This document shows positions 53,587 through 64,000 of a stretch of 64,000 nucleotides of DNA, piece by piece. The position numbers and the translations under genes are program-made. A model generated the notes under the pieces. That model had not been told where the DNA came from. It did no database searches and worked only from the letters and a program-made list of their open reading frames with translations. Source of the stretch: Pseudonocardia sp. 73-21. Its GTDB lineage: Bacteria; Actinomycetota; Actinomycetes; Mycobacteriales; Pseudonocardiaceae. The first letter of the stretch is position 1, and every line of letters starts with the position of its first letter. The stretch spans positions 44,353 to 108,352 of the forward strand of contig NZ_MKVV01000028.1 in assembly GCF_001899645.1 (NCBI RefSeq), written 5' to 3'.

Positions 53587-54075
53587 ATGACACGACACCT
53601 CCTCCCCTGGGCCGCCGCTCTCGGCACGCTGCCCTACCTGACGCTCAAGGCCATCTGGCTCACCGGTGGCGACGTCGCCACCACCGATCCGGCTCTGGTC
53701 CACAGCCCGACGCTGGCCGCGTTCAACGCCGTCACCGTCGCGCTCGACCTGCTGCACGTCGTCCTCGTCGCGGAGGCGGTTTCGGTGGCCGGCGGGCTGC
53801 AGGAGGCGGTCAGCACCGCCCTCGCCGTCGCGGGAGCCGCCGGGTCGTCGCGCTGGTCCGCGGCACGGGACACCGCCGACTCGCGGTCGTCGCCGCCTGG
53901 ACCGGCAGTGCCGCGATGTTCGCCTGGGGCCTGTGGACGCTCACGGTCCTGCTGACGGCGTCCGGCCTCGCCGCCCCCGACGCGGTGGCCGGCATGGCCC
54001 ACCTGACGGGCTTGCTGGGCGGCTTCGCCCTGGCGGTGGCGGGCCTGATGACGCTGCTCCCGGCCCGTTCCCCCC
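53587..54075 (+). pseudogene. Small membrane protein gene, frameshifted and without its own stop
   Basis: The frame opens MTRHLLPWAAALGTLPYLTL with a membrane helix and continues to about 53830 (VSTALAVAGAAG). From there the sensible reading moves by one base to RRVVALVRGTGHRRLAVVA, then AAMFAWGLWTLTVLLTASGL and GGFALAVAGLMTLLPARSPR, two more helices. That second frame has no stop at the expected end; it runs into the CGCGAGTCG repeats and on into hisI antisense. It looks like a decayed integral membrane protein divergent from the broken kinase. Confidence 0.6.
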
Positions 54076-54077
54076 GC

Positions 54078-54269
54078 CGCGAGTCGGGGTCTGAGAGCGC
54101 GCGAGTCGCGGCCTCCGTGCGCGCGAGTCGCGGCCTCGCTGCGGACCGGGCCGGCGCCCGACGCAACCCGCCCGACCCGGACGCGCGCAGGGCCCGACTC
54201 GCGCGCATCCAGACCCCGACTCGCGCGCACGTAGAGCCCGACTCGGCCGCAACCAGGCCCCGACTCGCG
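54078..54269. repeat. Face-to-face 22-bp repeat array between convergent genes (array 2)
   Basis: CGCGAGTCG copies at 54078, 54100 and 54122, then inverted CGACTCG copies at 54195, 54217, 54239 and 54261; every step within each half is 22 bp. Linkers differ from array 1, only the core and the period are conserved. The array ends 3 bp before the hisI stop. Confidence 0.88.
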
Positions 54270-54272
54270 GGG

Positions 54273-54629
54273 CTACGGGGTGAGCAGCGCGTCCGCGTCG
54301 AAGCAGGTGCGGGTGCCGGTGTGGCAGGCCGGACCCGTCTGGTCGACGGTCACCAGCACCGTGTCGCCGTCGCAGTCCAGGCGCACCTCGTGCACCTGCT
54401 GGGCGTGGCCCGAGCTCTCGCCCTTCACCCAGTACTCCTCGCGCGAGCGCGACCAGTACGTGGCCCGGCCGGTGGTGAGCGTGCGGTGCAGGGCCTCGTC
54501 GTCCATCCAGGCCACCATCAGCACCTCGCCGGTGCCGCACTGCTGGGCCACCGCGCACACGAGGCCGTCGGCGTTGCGCTTGAGCCTCGCGGCGATCGCC
54601 GGGTCCAGCTGGGAGGTCTCGACCCTCAT
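54273..54629 (-). CDS. hisI: Phosphoribosyl-AMP cyclohydrolase
   Basis: 118 residues. It opens the adenine ring of PR-AMP in histidine synthesis. Motifs: [35 protein letters not shown], the metal-binding DCDGDTV and [12 protein letters not shown]. No HisE domain is fused. ATG 54629 overlaps the hisF stop (ATGA). Confidence 0.95.
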   Translation of the reverse strand: MRVETSQLDPAIAARLKRNADGLVCAVAQQCGTGEVLMVAWMDDEALHRTLTTGRATYWSRSREEYWVKGESSGHAQQVHEVRLDCDGDTVLVTVDQTGPACHTGTRTCFDADALLTP

Positions 54630-55399
54630 CGCACCTCGATCCCCTCGACGCGCAGGCTGTCCTTCACGTCCTTGATCCGGAAGTGTCCGAAGTGGAACAC
54701 CGTGGCGGCGAGCACCGCGTCGGCCCCGGCCCGGACGGCGGGGGCGAAGTGCTCCACCTCGCCGGCACCGCCACTGGCGATCACCGGCACGTCGACGGCG
54801 CGGCGGACGGCCTCGATCATGCGGAGGTCGAAACCCGCGCGGGTGCCGTCGGCGTCCATGGAGTTGAGCAGGATCTCCCCGACGCCCAGCTCCTGGCCGC
54901 GCGCGGCCCACTCGACGGCGTCGATGCCCGTGCCGCGGCGGCCGCCGTGGGTGGTGACCTCCCACCCGGACGGGGTGGGCTGTTCCCCCTCGGGCACGGT
55001 GCGCGCGTCCACCGACAGCACGATGCACTGCGCACCGAAGCGGCGGCTGGCCTCGTGCAGCAGCTCGGGCCGCAGGATCGCGGCGGTGTTGATGCTGACC
55101 TTGTCGGCCCCGGCGCGCAGGAGCACGTCGATGTCGTCGGTGACCCGGATGCCGCCGCCCACCGTGAGCGGGATGAACACCTGCTCGGCCGTGCGGCGCA
55201 CCACGTCGAGCATGGTGGCCCGCTCCCCCGACGACGCGGTGACGTCGAGGAACGTCAGCTCGTCGGCGCCCTCGGAGTCGTAGACGCGGGCCATCTCGAC
55301 GGGGTCGCCCGCGTCGCGCAGGTCGGCGAAGTTGACGCCCTTGACGACGCGCCCGGCGTCGACGTCGAGGCAGGGGATGACACGGACGGCGACGGACAC
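54626..55399 (-). CDS. hisF: Imidazole glycerol phosphate synthase subunit HisF
   Basis: 257 residues. The cyclase subunit that uses ammonia from HisH to form imidazole glycerol phosphate. Catalytic Asp in [17 protein letters not shown] and the second Asp in [28 protein letters not shown] and [13 protein letters not shown] bind phosphate. It begins one base after the stop of a lipoprotein gene. Confidence 0.96.
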   Translation of the reverse strand: MSVAVRVIPCLDVDAGRVVKGVNFADLRDAGDPVEMARVYDSEGADELTFLDVTASSGERATMLDVVRRTAEQVFIPLTVGGGIRVTDDIDVLLRAGADKVSINTAAILRPELLHEASRRFGAQCIVLSVDARTVPEGEQPTPSGWEVTTHGGRRGTGIDAVEWAARGQELGVGEILLNSMDADGTRAGFDLRMIEAVRRAVDVPVIASGGAGEVEHFAPAVRAGADAVLAATVFHFGHFRIKDVKDSLRVEGIEVR

Positions 55400-55400
55400 G

Positions 55401-55841
55401 CTACGAGCCTACGGCGCAGGACTTCGCGGCCTCCACGACCGCGTCGTCACCCGGGAAGGTGCTGGTGACGACGGCCGTGCCCACCGCGTCCGACGTGCCG
55501 CCGGTGCCGCTGACGAACGTGGCACTGCCGTCGGAGAACGACGCGGCGGCCGTGTCGGTGCTGAACGTGGCGACGGTGATGCGGTTGACGCCCTTGGGCA
55601 GGTCCCTGCGGGGTACGTCGATCGACACCGCGGCGACGCCGCCGGGCGGGGCGTCGGGCAGGGGGGCGACGGTGGCGCCGGGCGCGGCGGCCTTCAGGCA
55701 GGTGAACAGCGTGGCGGCGTCGGGTGTGACCGGGCCGGCGGTGGCCGGGACCGACACCGCGGGCGCCGGCGTCGGAGCAGGTGCGGGGGCCGCGCACCCC
55801 GTTGCCGTCAGCAGCAGGAGAACGGGGAGCAGCCGCCTCAT
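55401..55841 (-). CDS. Lipoprotein embedded in the his operon
   Basis: 146 residues. Signal peptide [16 protein letters not shown] with a lipobox TATGC (Cys16), then a Pro/Ala-rich linker and a small domain with two cysteines ([11 protein letters not shown] and AKSCAVGS) probably joined by a disulphide. No family is recognised. ATG 55841 overlaps the priA stop (ATGA), and the stop is one base before hisF. In several actinobacteria this position holds an inositol-phosphatase-like gene instead, so this looks like a lineage-specific replacement. Confidence 0.75.
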   Translation of the reverse strand: MRRLLPVLLLLTATGCAAPAPAPTPAPAVSVPATAGPVTPDAATLFTCLKAAAPGATVAPLPDAPPGGVAAVSIDVPRRDLPKGVNRITVATFSTDTAAASFSDGSATFVSGTGGTSDAVGTAVVTSTFPGDDAVVEAAKSCAVGS

Positions 55842-56611
55842 CCGGCGTTCCGGGCTCCGGCCCGGGCGTCGACGTCGCGCATCGCCGCGAGCGCCTCGGG
55901 GAGCGTGAAGCGACCGGCGTAGAGCGCCTTGCCGACGATGGAGCCCTCGATGTTGGCGCCCGCGGCGGCGGCCTCGGCCAGCGCGACGAGGTCGGCGACC
56001 TCCGCGATACCCCCGGACGCGATCACCGGCGCCGTCGTGGCCGCGGCGACGTCGCGCAGCAGGGCGACGTTGGGGCCGCTGAGCATGCCGTCCTTGCCGA
56101 CGTCGGTGACGACGTAGCGGGCACAGCCGTCGCGGTCCAGACGCGCGAGGGTCTCCCAGAGGTCGCCGCCGTCGGTGGTCCAGCCGCGGGCGGCGAGGCG
56201 GTGGCCCTGCTCGGTGATGCGCACGTCCAGCCCGACGGCCACCCGCTCGCCGTACCTGGCGATCGCCGACGCGCACCAGTCGGGGTTCTCCAGCGCCGCC
56301 GTACCGAGGTTGACCCGCGCACAGCCCGTGGACAGCGCCCGCTCCAGCGACGCGTCGTCGCGGATGCCGCCCGACAGCTCCACCTTGACGTCGAGCTCCC
56401 CCACGACACCGGCCAGCAGTTCGGCATTGGAGCCGCGGCCGAAGGCGGCGTCGAGGTCGACGAGGTGGATCCACTCGGCGCCGTCGTTCTGCCACTGGAG
56501 CGCGGCGTCGCGGGGCTCGCCGTAACCGGTCTCGGTGCCCGCCTCGCCCTGGACCAGGCGCACGGCCTGGCCGTCCGCGACGTCGACGGCGGGAAGCAAC
56601 GTGAAGCTCAC
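55838..56611 (-). CDS. priA: Bifunctional HisA/TrpF isomerase PriA
   Basis: 257 residues. PriA isomerises ProFAR (histidine) and, in actinobacteria, also PRA (tryptophan). Signatures: [20 protein letters not shown] (catalytic Asp), [37 protein letters not shown] (second Asp) and [14 protein letters not shown]. No separate trpF is visible near the trp genes, consistent with the dual role. GTG 56611 lies 8 nt after TAAGGT. Confidence 0.94.
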   Translation of the reverse strand: MSFTLLPAVDVADGQAVRLVQGEAGTETGYGEPRDAALQWQNDGAEWIHLVDLDAAFGRGSNAELLAGVVGELDVKVELSGGIRDDASLERALSTGCARVNLGTAALENPDWCASAIARYGERVAVGLDVRITEQGHRLAARGWTTDGGDLWETLARLDRDGCARYVVTDVGKDGMLSGPNVALLRDVAAATTAPVIASGGIAEVADLVALAEAAAAGANIEGSIVGKALYAGRFTLPEALAAMRDVDARAGARNAG

Positions 56612-56619
56612 GGTGGGTC

Positions 56620-56666
56620 ACCTTAGGTGAGCGTGTCGCGCGGGATACGCCCGCCCGCCCTAGCGT
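56620..56666. promoter_or_regulatory. Divergent leaderless promoters of priA and the SDR gene
   Basis: Leftward TAAGGT (56625-56620) ends 8 nt before GTG 56611. Rightward TAGCGT (56661-56666) ends 6 nt before ATG 56673. The boxes are 35 bp apart. Confidence 0.5.
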
Positions 56667-56672
56667 GACCGC

Positions 56673-57374
56673 ATGGAACTGAACGGGACCCGCACGCTCG
56701 TGGCCGGTGCGACCGGGGTGCTGGGTGGCGGCATCGCCCGGTCCCTGCAGAAGGATGGCGCCCGACTGGTGCTGGCCGGCCGCGACGGCGACCGGCTGAG
56801 CGCGCTCGCCCGCGAGCTCGGCGACGTCCCCACCGCCGGGTTCGAGGCCCTCGACCTCGAACGCTGCGCCGCCGTCGTCGACGAGGCGGCCGACCACCTC
56901 GGCGGGCTGGACCTGCTCGTCGTCGCCTTCGGGGTGGCCGCGTTCGGACCCGGCGAGGAGGCCGGCGACGTGATCATCGAGCACCTGCTCACCGTCAACA
57001 CGATGGCGCCGATGGCGATGGGTCGCCGTGCCGTGCAGAGGATGGACGGCTCGGGGACCCTGGCCGTGATCAGCGCGATCCTCGCCGACGTGCCCACGCC
57101 CGGGATGGCCGCCTACTCCGCCAGCAAGGCCGGGCTGTCGGCCTGGCTGACGGCGCTGCGCGGTGAGCAGCGACGCAGGGGCGTCACGGTGTTCGACATC
57201 CGGCCGCCCCACATCGAGACGGGCCTGGCCGGCCGCGCGCTGGAGGGTGAGGCCCCGCCGATGAAGGAGGGCGCGACCCGGGACGAGCTGGTCGGCCTGG
57301 TGGTCGACGGCATCCGCGACGGGCGCCGCGAGCTGGCCTTCGACCTGCAGAAGCGGGAGTGGACGGGCCGCTAG
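56673..57374 (+). CDS. Short-chain dehydrogenase/reductase
   Basis: 233 residues. Cofactor motif [31 protein letters not shown] in place of a strict NNAG, and active-site [12 protein letters not shown] after [11 protein letters not shown]. The substrate is unknown; shortened SDRs of this kind are common. It is inserted on the opposite strand between hisH and priA. Its TAG and the hisH TAG share the palindrome CTAG, so the two genes overlap by four bases. Confidence 0.85.
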   Translation: MELNGTRTLVAGATGVLGGGIARSLQKDGARLVLAGRDGDRLSALARELGDVPTAGFEALDLERCAAVVDEAADHLGGLDLLVVAFGVAAFGPGEEAGDVIIEHLLTVNTMAPMAMGRRAVQRMDGSGTLAVISAILADVPTPGMAAYSASKAGLSAWLTALRGEQRRRGVTVFDIRPPHIETGLAGRALEGEAPPMKEGATRDELVGLVVDGIRDGRRELAFDLQKREWTGR

Positions 57375-58006
57375 CCCACGACGTCACGGAGCCAGTTCCG
57401 CAGCACCGTGGCGCCGGCGTCGCCGGACTTCTCCGGGTGGAACTGGGTGGCCGACAGCGCCCCGTTCTCCACGGCCGCGACGAAGTCCTCACCGTGGTGG
57501 GCCCACGTGACCAGCGGCGGCCGGAGGATCTCCGAGGGCTCCATCTCCCACCGCCGCACCCCGAAGCTGTGCACGAAGTAGAACCGCGTGTCGGCGTCGA
57601 GACCGTTGAACAACGTGGTGCCGGCGGGGGCGCGCACGGTGTTCCAGCCCATGTGCGGCAGGACGTCGGCCTTGATCCGCTCGACGGTGCCGGGCCACTG
57701 GCCGCAGCCCTCGGTGCGCTCGCCCCACTCGATGCCGAGGTCGAACAGCACCTGCATGCCCACGCAGATGCCCAGCACCGGACGGCCACCGGCGAGGCGG
57801 CGCTCGATGATGCGCGGCCCGTCGACGCCGCTCAGGCCGGCCATGCAGGCGGCGTAGGCGCCGACGCCCGGGACGACCAGGCCGTCGGCGTTGAGCGCCG
57901 CGTCCCTGTCTGCGGTGACGGTGACGTCGGCGCCCACCCGGCGCAGCGCGCGTTCCGCGGAACGCAGGTTGCCCGACCCGTAGTCCAGCACGACGATCGA
58001 CGACAC
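57371..58006 (-). CDS. hisH: Imidazole glycerol phosphate synthase subunit HisH
   Basis: 211 residues. The glutaminase subunit supplying ammonia to HisF. Triad: Cys in [13 protein letters not shown], His and Glu in [13 protein letters not shown]; the N-terminus [18 protein letters not shown] is typical. GTG 58006 is fixed by TACTCT 6 nt upstream, so hisH has its own promoter here, separated from hisD-hisC-hisB by an MFS gene and a repeat array. Confidence 0.95.
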   Translation of the reverse strand: MSSIVVLDYGSGNLRSAERALRRVGADVTVTADRDAALNADGLVVPGVGAYAACMAGLSGVDGPRIIERRLAGGRPVLGICVGMQVLFDLGIEWGERTEGCGQWPGTVERIKADVLPHMGWNTVRAPAGTTLFNGLDADTRFYFVHSFGVRRWEMEPSEILRPPLVTWAHHGEDFVAAVENGALSATQFHPEKSGDAGATVLRNWLRDVVG

Positions 58007-58012
58007 CTGGCA

Positions 58013-58042
58013 AGAGTAACGGCCTTGACCTCAACCCGGGTT
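58013..58042. promoter_or_regulatory. hisH promoter and AACCCGGGTT palindrome in divergent region
   Basis: Minus-strand TACTCT (58018-58013) ends 6 nt before GTG 58006. A perfect 10-bp palindrome AACCCGGGTT at 58033-58042 lies between hisH and the divergent MFS gene. It could be a regulator site for either. Confidence 0.4.
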
Positions 58043-58061
58043 CACGGTGCACGGTGCGGAC

Positions 58062-59384
58062 ATGACGACGGTGCTCGACGGCAGGATGCGTGCCCTCACG
58101 GCGGGCTCGGTGGCGCTCGTGTCGCTGGCGGCGTTCGAGGCCGTGGCCGTGGCCACCGCGATGCCGACCGTGGCCGTGGCGCTGGACGGCCTCTCCGGCT
58201 ACGCGCTCGCGTTCGGCCTCCCGCTGGCGACGAGCGTGCTGGGGATGGTCGTCGCGGGCGCGTGGAGCGACGCGCGGGGGCCGGCGTGGCCGATGCGGGT
58301 GGGCGTCGGGCTGTTCGTGACGGCGCTGCTCGTGGCGGGGCTCGCGCCGTCGATGACGGTGTTCACGGCGGGGCGCGCGCTGCAGGGGCTCGGGTCCGGG
58401 CTGTTCTCCGTGGCGCTCTACGTGGTGGTCGGGCGGCTCGTGCCGCCGGAGCGGCGGCCCCGCCTGTTCGCCGCGTTCGCCGCCGCCTGGGTGCTGCCGG
58501 CGGTGGTGGGGCCGCCGGTGGCGGGGTTGCTGGTGACGACCGTGGGCTGGCGGTGGGTGTTCCTGCTGGCCGCGGGGCTCGCGGTGCCGGCCACGCTGCT
58601 GGTGGAACCCGCCCTGCGGGGGTTGCGGGCCGAGGCGGCGCCCTGGTCGGGGAAGCGGGTGCCGTGGGCGGTCGGGGCGGCGGTCGGCGCGGTAGGGCTG
58701 CAGGAGGCCGGGCACCTGCCGGCCGGGGCCGGGGTGGTGGTCGCGGTGATCGCCGCGGCCGTCGTCGGGGTCTCGGTCGTGCGGTTGCTGCCCGTCGGCA
58801 CGGTGCGGGCCCGCGCCGGCCTGCCCGCGGTGGTGGCGCTGCGCGGGCTGGCGTCGGCGGCGTTCGTGGCGGGTGAGGCGTTCCTGCCGCTGCTGCTCTC
58901 CCGCGAACGGGGGCTGCCGCCCGCCCTGGCCGGCCTGATCCTCACCGTGGCCGCGCTGACCTGGGCCACGGGCTCGTGGGTGCAGGGCCGCGACGCCGCT
59001 CCCGCGCGTCCGACGCTGCTGCGGGCCGGCACGACGTCGATCGCGCTCGGCATCCTGGGCGCGACGTCGCTGCTGGTCCCGGCGGTGCCGCTGGCCGTCG
59101 GGGTGGCGGGGTGGGCGCTCGTCGGGCTGGGCATGGGCATGACCTACCCGACCCTGTCGGTGCTCACGCTGGAGCTCTCGGCGCCGTCGGAGCAGGGGAC
59201 GAACACGTCCGCGCTGCAGATCTCCGACGCCCTGTTCGGGGCCGTGGTGCTGGCGCTGTCGGGGGTGCTGTTCGCCGCGCTCGTGGACGCCGGCCCGGTG
59301 GCCTACCTGGCGGGGTTCGCCGTGGCCGCGGTCCCGGCCGCCGTCGCGGTGGTGGTGGCGGGCCGGGCCACGCGTCGCACCTGA
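58062..59384 (+). CDS. MFS transporter (multidrug-exporter type)
   Basis: 440 residues with about 12-14 hydrophobic helices, beginning RALTAGSVALVSLAAFEAVA and containing the DHA2-like motif AMPTVAVALDGLSGYALAF and loop RALQGLGSGLFSVALYVVVG. Exporter of unknown cargo. It is inserted on the plus strand between hisH and the PHP gene, breaking the his cluster. ATG 58062 is used; GTG 58047 is an in-frame alternative. A repeat array follows its stop by 27 bp. Confidence 0.85.
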   Translation: MTTVLDGRMRALTAGSVALVSLAAFEAVAVATAMPTVAVALDGLSGYALAFGLPLATSVLGMVVAGAWSDARGPAWPMRVGVGLFVTALLVAGLAPSMTVFTAGRALQGLGSGLFSVALYVVVGRLVPPERRPRLFAAFAAAWVLPAVVGPPVAGLLVTTVGWRWVFLLAAGLAVPATLLVEPALRGLRAEAAPWSGKRVPWAVGAAVGAVGLQEAGHLPAGAGVVVAVIAAAVVGVSVVRLLPVGTVRARAGLPAVVALRGLASAAFVAGEAFLPLLLSRERGLPPALAGLILTVAALTWATGSWVQGRDAAPARPTLLRAGTTSIALGILGATSLLVPAVPLAVGVAGWALVGLGMGMTYPTLSVLTLELSAPSEQGTNTSALQISDALFGAVVLALSGVLFAALVDAGPVAYLAGFAVAAVPAAVAVVVAGRATRRT

Positions 59385-59411
59385 GAGCGCGGCCGCCGAG
59401 GCAACCGTCCC

Positions 59412-59640
59412 CGCGAGTCGGGGTCTCCACGCGCGCGAGTCGGGGCCGGCGTGTGCGCGAGTCGCGGTCTCCATGCGCGCGAGTCGCGGTCTCCATGCGC
59501 GCGAGTCGCGGGGTGCGGGCGCGCGAGTCGCGGGGTGCGGGCGGGTGGGTCACGCACGCAGGCCCCGACTCGCACGCACGCACGGCCCGACTCGCGCACA
59601 TCCAGAGCCCGACTCGCGCGCGCACACGGCGCGACTCGCG
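59412..59640. repeat. Face-to-face 22-bp repeat array between convergent genes (array 3)
   Basis: Six CGCGAGTCG copies start at 59412, 59434, 59456, 59478, 59500 and 59522; four inverted CGACTCG copies start at 59566, 59588, 59610 and 59632. All steps are 22 bp. It fills the gap between the MFS stop (59384) and the PHP gene stop (59653). Confidence 0.9.
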
Positions 59641-59652
59641 GATTCGGGGCCG

Positions 59653-60495
59653 TCAGCAGCTCGTCGGACGCCGGTGCCAGAGGTCGCCCTGTGTCTCGCC
59701 GCCGCGGAAGCCGGCCGCCTCGGCCAGCACCGCCGCCTCGCGGAAGCCGTGGCCGGCCGCGTCGGGGTGGTGGGCATCGCTGCCGAACGAGACGGCCTCA
59801 CCGCCCGACTCCACCCACCACCGGATGATCTCGGCGGCCAGCGGCACCCGGGTGTTGATCTCCAGTGCCCGTCCGCTCGCGGCCAGCGCCACCAGGGTGG
59901 CACGCAGGTCGTCCTCGAAGTCGGTGGCCCGGAAGACGCCCGGCCAGTAGCGCGCCGGGTAGTCGATGTGGGCCAGTACCTGGAACGGGGCCTCGGAGGC
60001 GGTGAGGGCCCGGATCTCGGCCAGGTACTCGCCCATGACCGCCTCGACGGGCCGGTCGTGGAAGGCCAGGTCGAGCGGCCGGTTCCCGAGGTCGGTGCGC
60101 ACCGCGTGCACGGAGCCCAGCACGCGGTCGAACCGGTCGCCGTCGAGCAGCCCGGCCAGGCGTGCGAGGTGCCGGTGCGGCTCGCTCATCTCGATCCCGG
60201 CCCGGATCCGCAGCCCCGGGAACCGTTCCCGGCAGCGCTCCACGCAGCTCAGGTAGCCCGCGACGTCCAGCTCCGGTGGCACGAACTCCCCCGACGGCCG
60301 CAGCCAGCCCCGGGCGTGCGGCGGGATCGCACCGACCTCGTCGGCGGTGACCGAGGACGGCGTGAGGTCGACGTGCTCGGTGAACGCGACGGCGGGCAGC
60401 CCGATGGCCACCGCCCGCGCGCAGGTGGCGGCCATGTCGCCCGCGACGGCGTCCCACGACCACTCGCTGTGGACGTGGGAGTCGGCCGGGAGCAC
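59653..60495 (-). CDS. PHP-domain phosphatase, candidate histidinol-phosphatase
   Basis: 280 residues. Metal ligands of the PHP fold are visible in order: DSHVHSEWSWDA, AFTEHVDLTPSS, RAGIEMSEPHRH, VLGSVHAVRTD, LAHIDYPARYW and SFGSDAHHPDAAG. It starts two bases after the hisB stop in the his operon. HisB here is only the dehydratase, so a histidinol-phosphate phosphatase is needed; PHP enzymes fill that role in many bacteria. The assignment rests on fold and context. Other phosphoesterase activities remain possible. Confidence 0.75.
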   Translation of the reverse strand: MLPADSHVHSEWSWDAVAGDMAATCARAVAIGLPAVAFTEHVDLTPSSVTADEVGAIPPHARGWLRPSGEFVPPELDVAGYLSCVERCRERFPGLRIRAGIEMSEPHRHLARLAGLLDGDRFDRVLGSVHAVRTDLGNRPLDLAFHDRPVEAVMGEYLAEIRALTASEAPFQVLAHIDYPARYWPGVFRATDFEDDLRATLVALAASGRALEINTRVPLAAEIIRWWVESGGEAVSFGSDAHHPDAAGHGFREAAVLAEAAGFRGGETQGDLWHRRPTSC

Positions 60496-60497
60496 CG

Positions 60498-63605
<3,108 letters not shown>

Positions 63606-63611
63606 GGCCCC

Positions 63612-63617
63612 AGGGTA
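63612..63617 (-). promoter_or_regulatory. -10 box, leaderless promoter of the hisDCB operon
   Basis: TACCCT on the minus strand ends 6 nt before ATG 63605. Confidence 0.5.
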
Positions 63618-63634
63618 CGGGGGTGGGCCAGGCC

Positions 63635-64000
63635 TCAGAGCTCGCCGGTGAGGAACTGCGCACGGCCGTGACCGAACGACCAGTCCTCGTCGCTGTTCAC
63701 GGTGATCGAGACCACGAGGTCCTCGGGCCGCAGCTCGCACTCGCGCTCCAGCGCCTTCGCCAGACCGGCGTAGAAGGCCTCCTTCTGCTCGCGGTCGCGC
63801 GGGCGGGAGGTGACCGAGACGACCACCACGTCGTCGGTGCGCTCGATGCCCAGCCCGGTGTCCTGGACGACGAGCCGGTGGCGCGGGTGCTCGTGGACGA
63901 TCTGGTAGCGGTCGCGCTCCGGCACGCCGAACGCCGCCACCATCTCCGCGTGCAGGGTGTCGAGCAGGTGCGTGACCTGCTCAGCGCTGCGACGACCTTC
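63635..64000 (-). CDS. Tautomerase-superfamily protein, N-terminus beyond window edge
   Basis: 122 codons are readable to the window edge without a stop. The visible part begins [20 protein letters not shown], continues [19 protein letters not shown] and [20 protein letters not shown], and ends [18 protein letters not shown]. This fits a two-domain 4-oxalocrotonate-tautomerase-like protein; the catalytic N-terminal Pro would lie just outside. An ATG at 63943 exists but would remove a conserved helix, so the gene is treated as partial. Confidence 0.8.
   Translation of the reverse strand, partial: EGRRSAEQVTHLLDTLHAEMVAAFGVPERDRYQIVHEHPRHRLVVQDTGLGIERTDDVVVVSVTSRPRDREQKEAFYAGLAKALERECELRPEDLVVSITVNSDEDWSFGHGRAQFLTGEL

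Overview
The window is 64 kb of very GC-rich (roughly 73%) DNA with gene order typical of actinobacteria. The combination of a hisDCB-hisH-priA-hisF-hisI-trpE-trpM-trpC-trpB-trpA-lgt-pyk-tesB supercluster, HemQ/HemY/HemE of the coproporphyrin-dependent haem route, DUF3000 beside RNase D and dxs, and F420-type PPOX proteins points to a mycelial actinomycete, most likely Pseudonocardiales (Pseudonocardia-like). The genus is an inference; no rRNA gene is present. It looks like an ordinary chromosomal core region. I see no phage, integrase, transposase, tRNA, rRNA or CRISPR array.

Layout. 1-6.5 kb: a DUF4142 membrane protein (cut by the window edge), a ferric-reductase-like flavocytochrome, a secreted lipoprotein, a stand-alone LigD-type polymerase, MsrB and a secreted alpha/beta hydrolase that lacks its nucleophile motif. 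6.5-13 kb: haem genes hemE-hemY-hemQ (leftward), then DUF3000, an orphan LuxR-type regulator and RNase D (rightward). 13-21 kb: a translationally coupled Baeyer-Villiger monooxygenase/SDR/hydrolase operon with a divergent AraC regulator, then dxs coupled to an OmpR-type two-component system. 21-27.5 kb: three paralogous membrane diguanylate cyclases and an MFS exporter. Here a tandem segmental duplication carries pairs of 7-codon micro-ORFs with strong ribosome-binding sites (MRGHSWT twice, MRGKEWR, MCGKEWR). 27.5-36 kb: phosphatase, HIT hydrolase, PPOX protein and the trehalose/glycogen genes treX-treY-treZ, with relics of a hicA/hicB-like toxin-antitoxin locus between treY and treZ. 36-45.5 kb: malate dehydrogenase, the metY/CoA-binding/metX methionine operon, OsmC with a cysteine-rich leader peptide, tesB, pyk, DUF2461 and lgt. 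45.5-63.6 kb: the trp and his genes, interrupted by a decaying two-component cluster, a TetR regulator, an SDR, an MFS exporter, a lipoprotein and a PHP-family candidate histidinol phosphatase. 63.6-64 kb: a tautomerase cut by the window edge.

How the genes work together. Most of the right half is one leftward biosynthetic block with many 4-bp stop/start overlaps (ATGA/GTGA), which indicate translational coupling. PriA in the his operon probably also does the TrpF step, since no trpF is visible. The PHP protein can supply the phosphatase missing from the stand-alone HisB dehydratase.

Two features run through the whole window. First, at least 20 genes appear to be leaderless: a -10 hexamer (TANNNT or a recurrent CAGGAT) ends 6-8 nt before an ATG/GTG, and this fixes many starts. 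Second, a 22-bp-periodic CGCGAGTCG repeat family occurs 32 times in five places. Three are face-to-face arrays between convergent genes, one is a short array after hemY, and one lies in frame inside the hemY coding sequence. I regard this repeat and the MRGxxW micro-ORFs as the most interesting unexplained signals.
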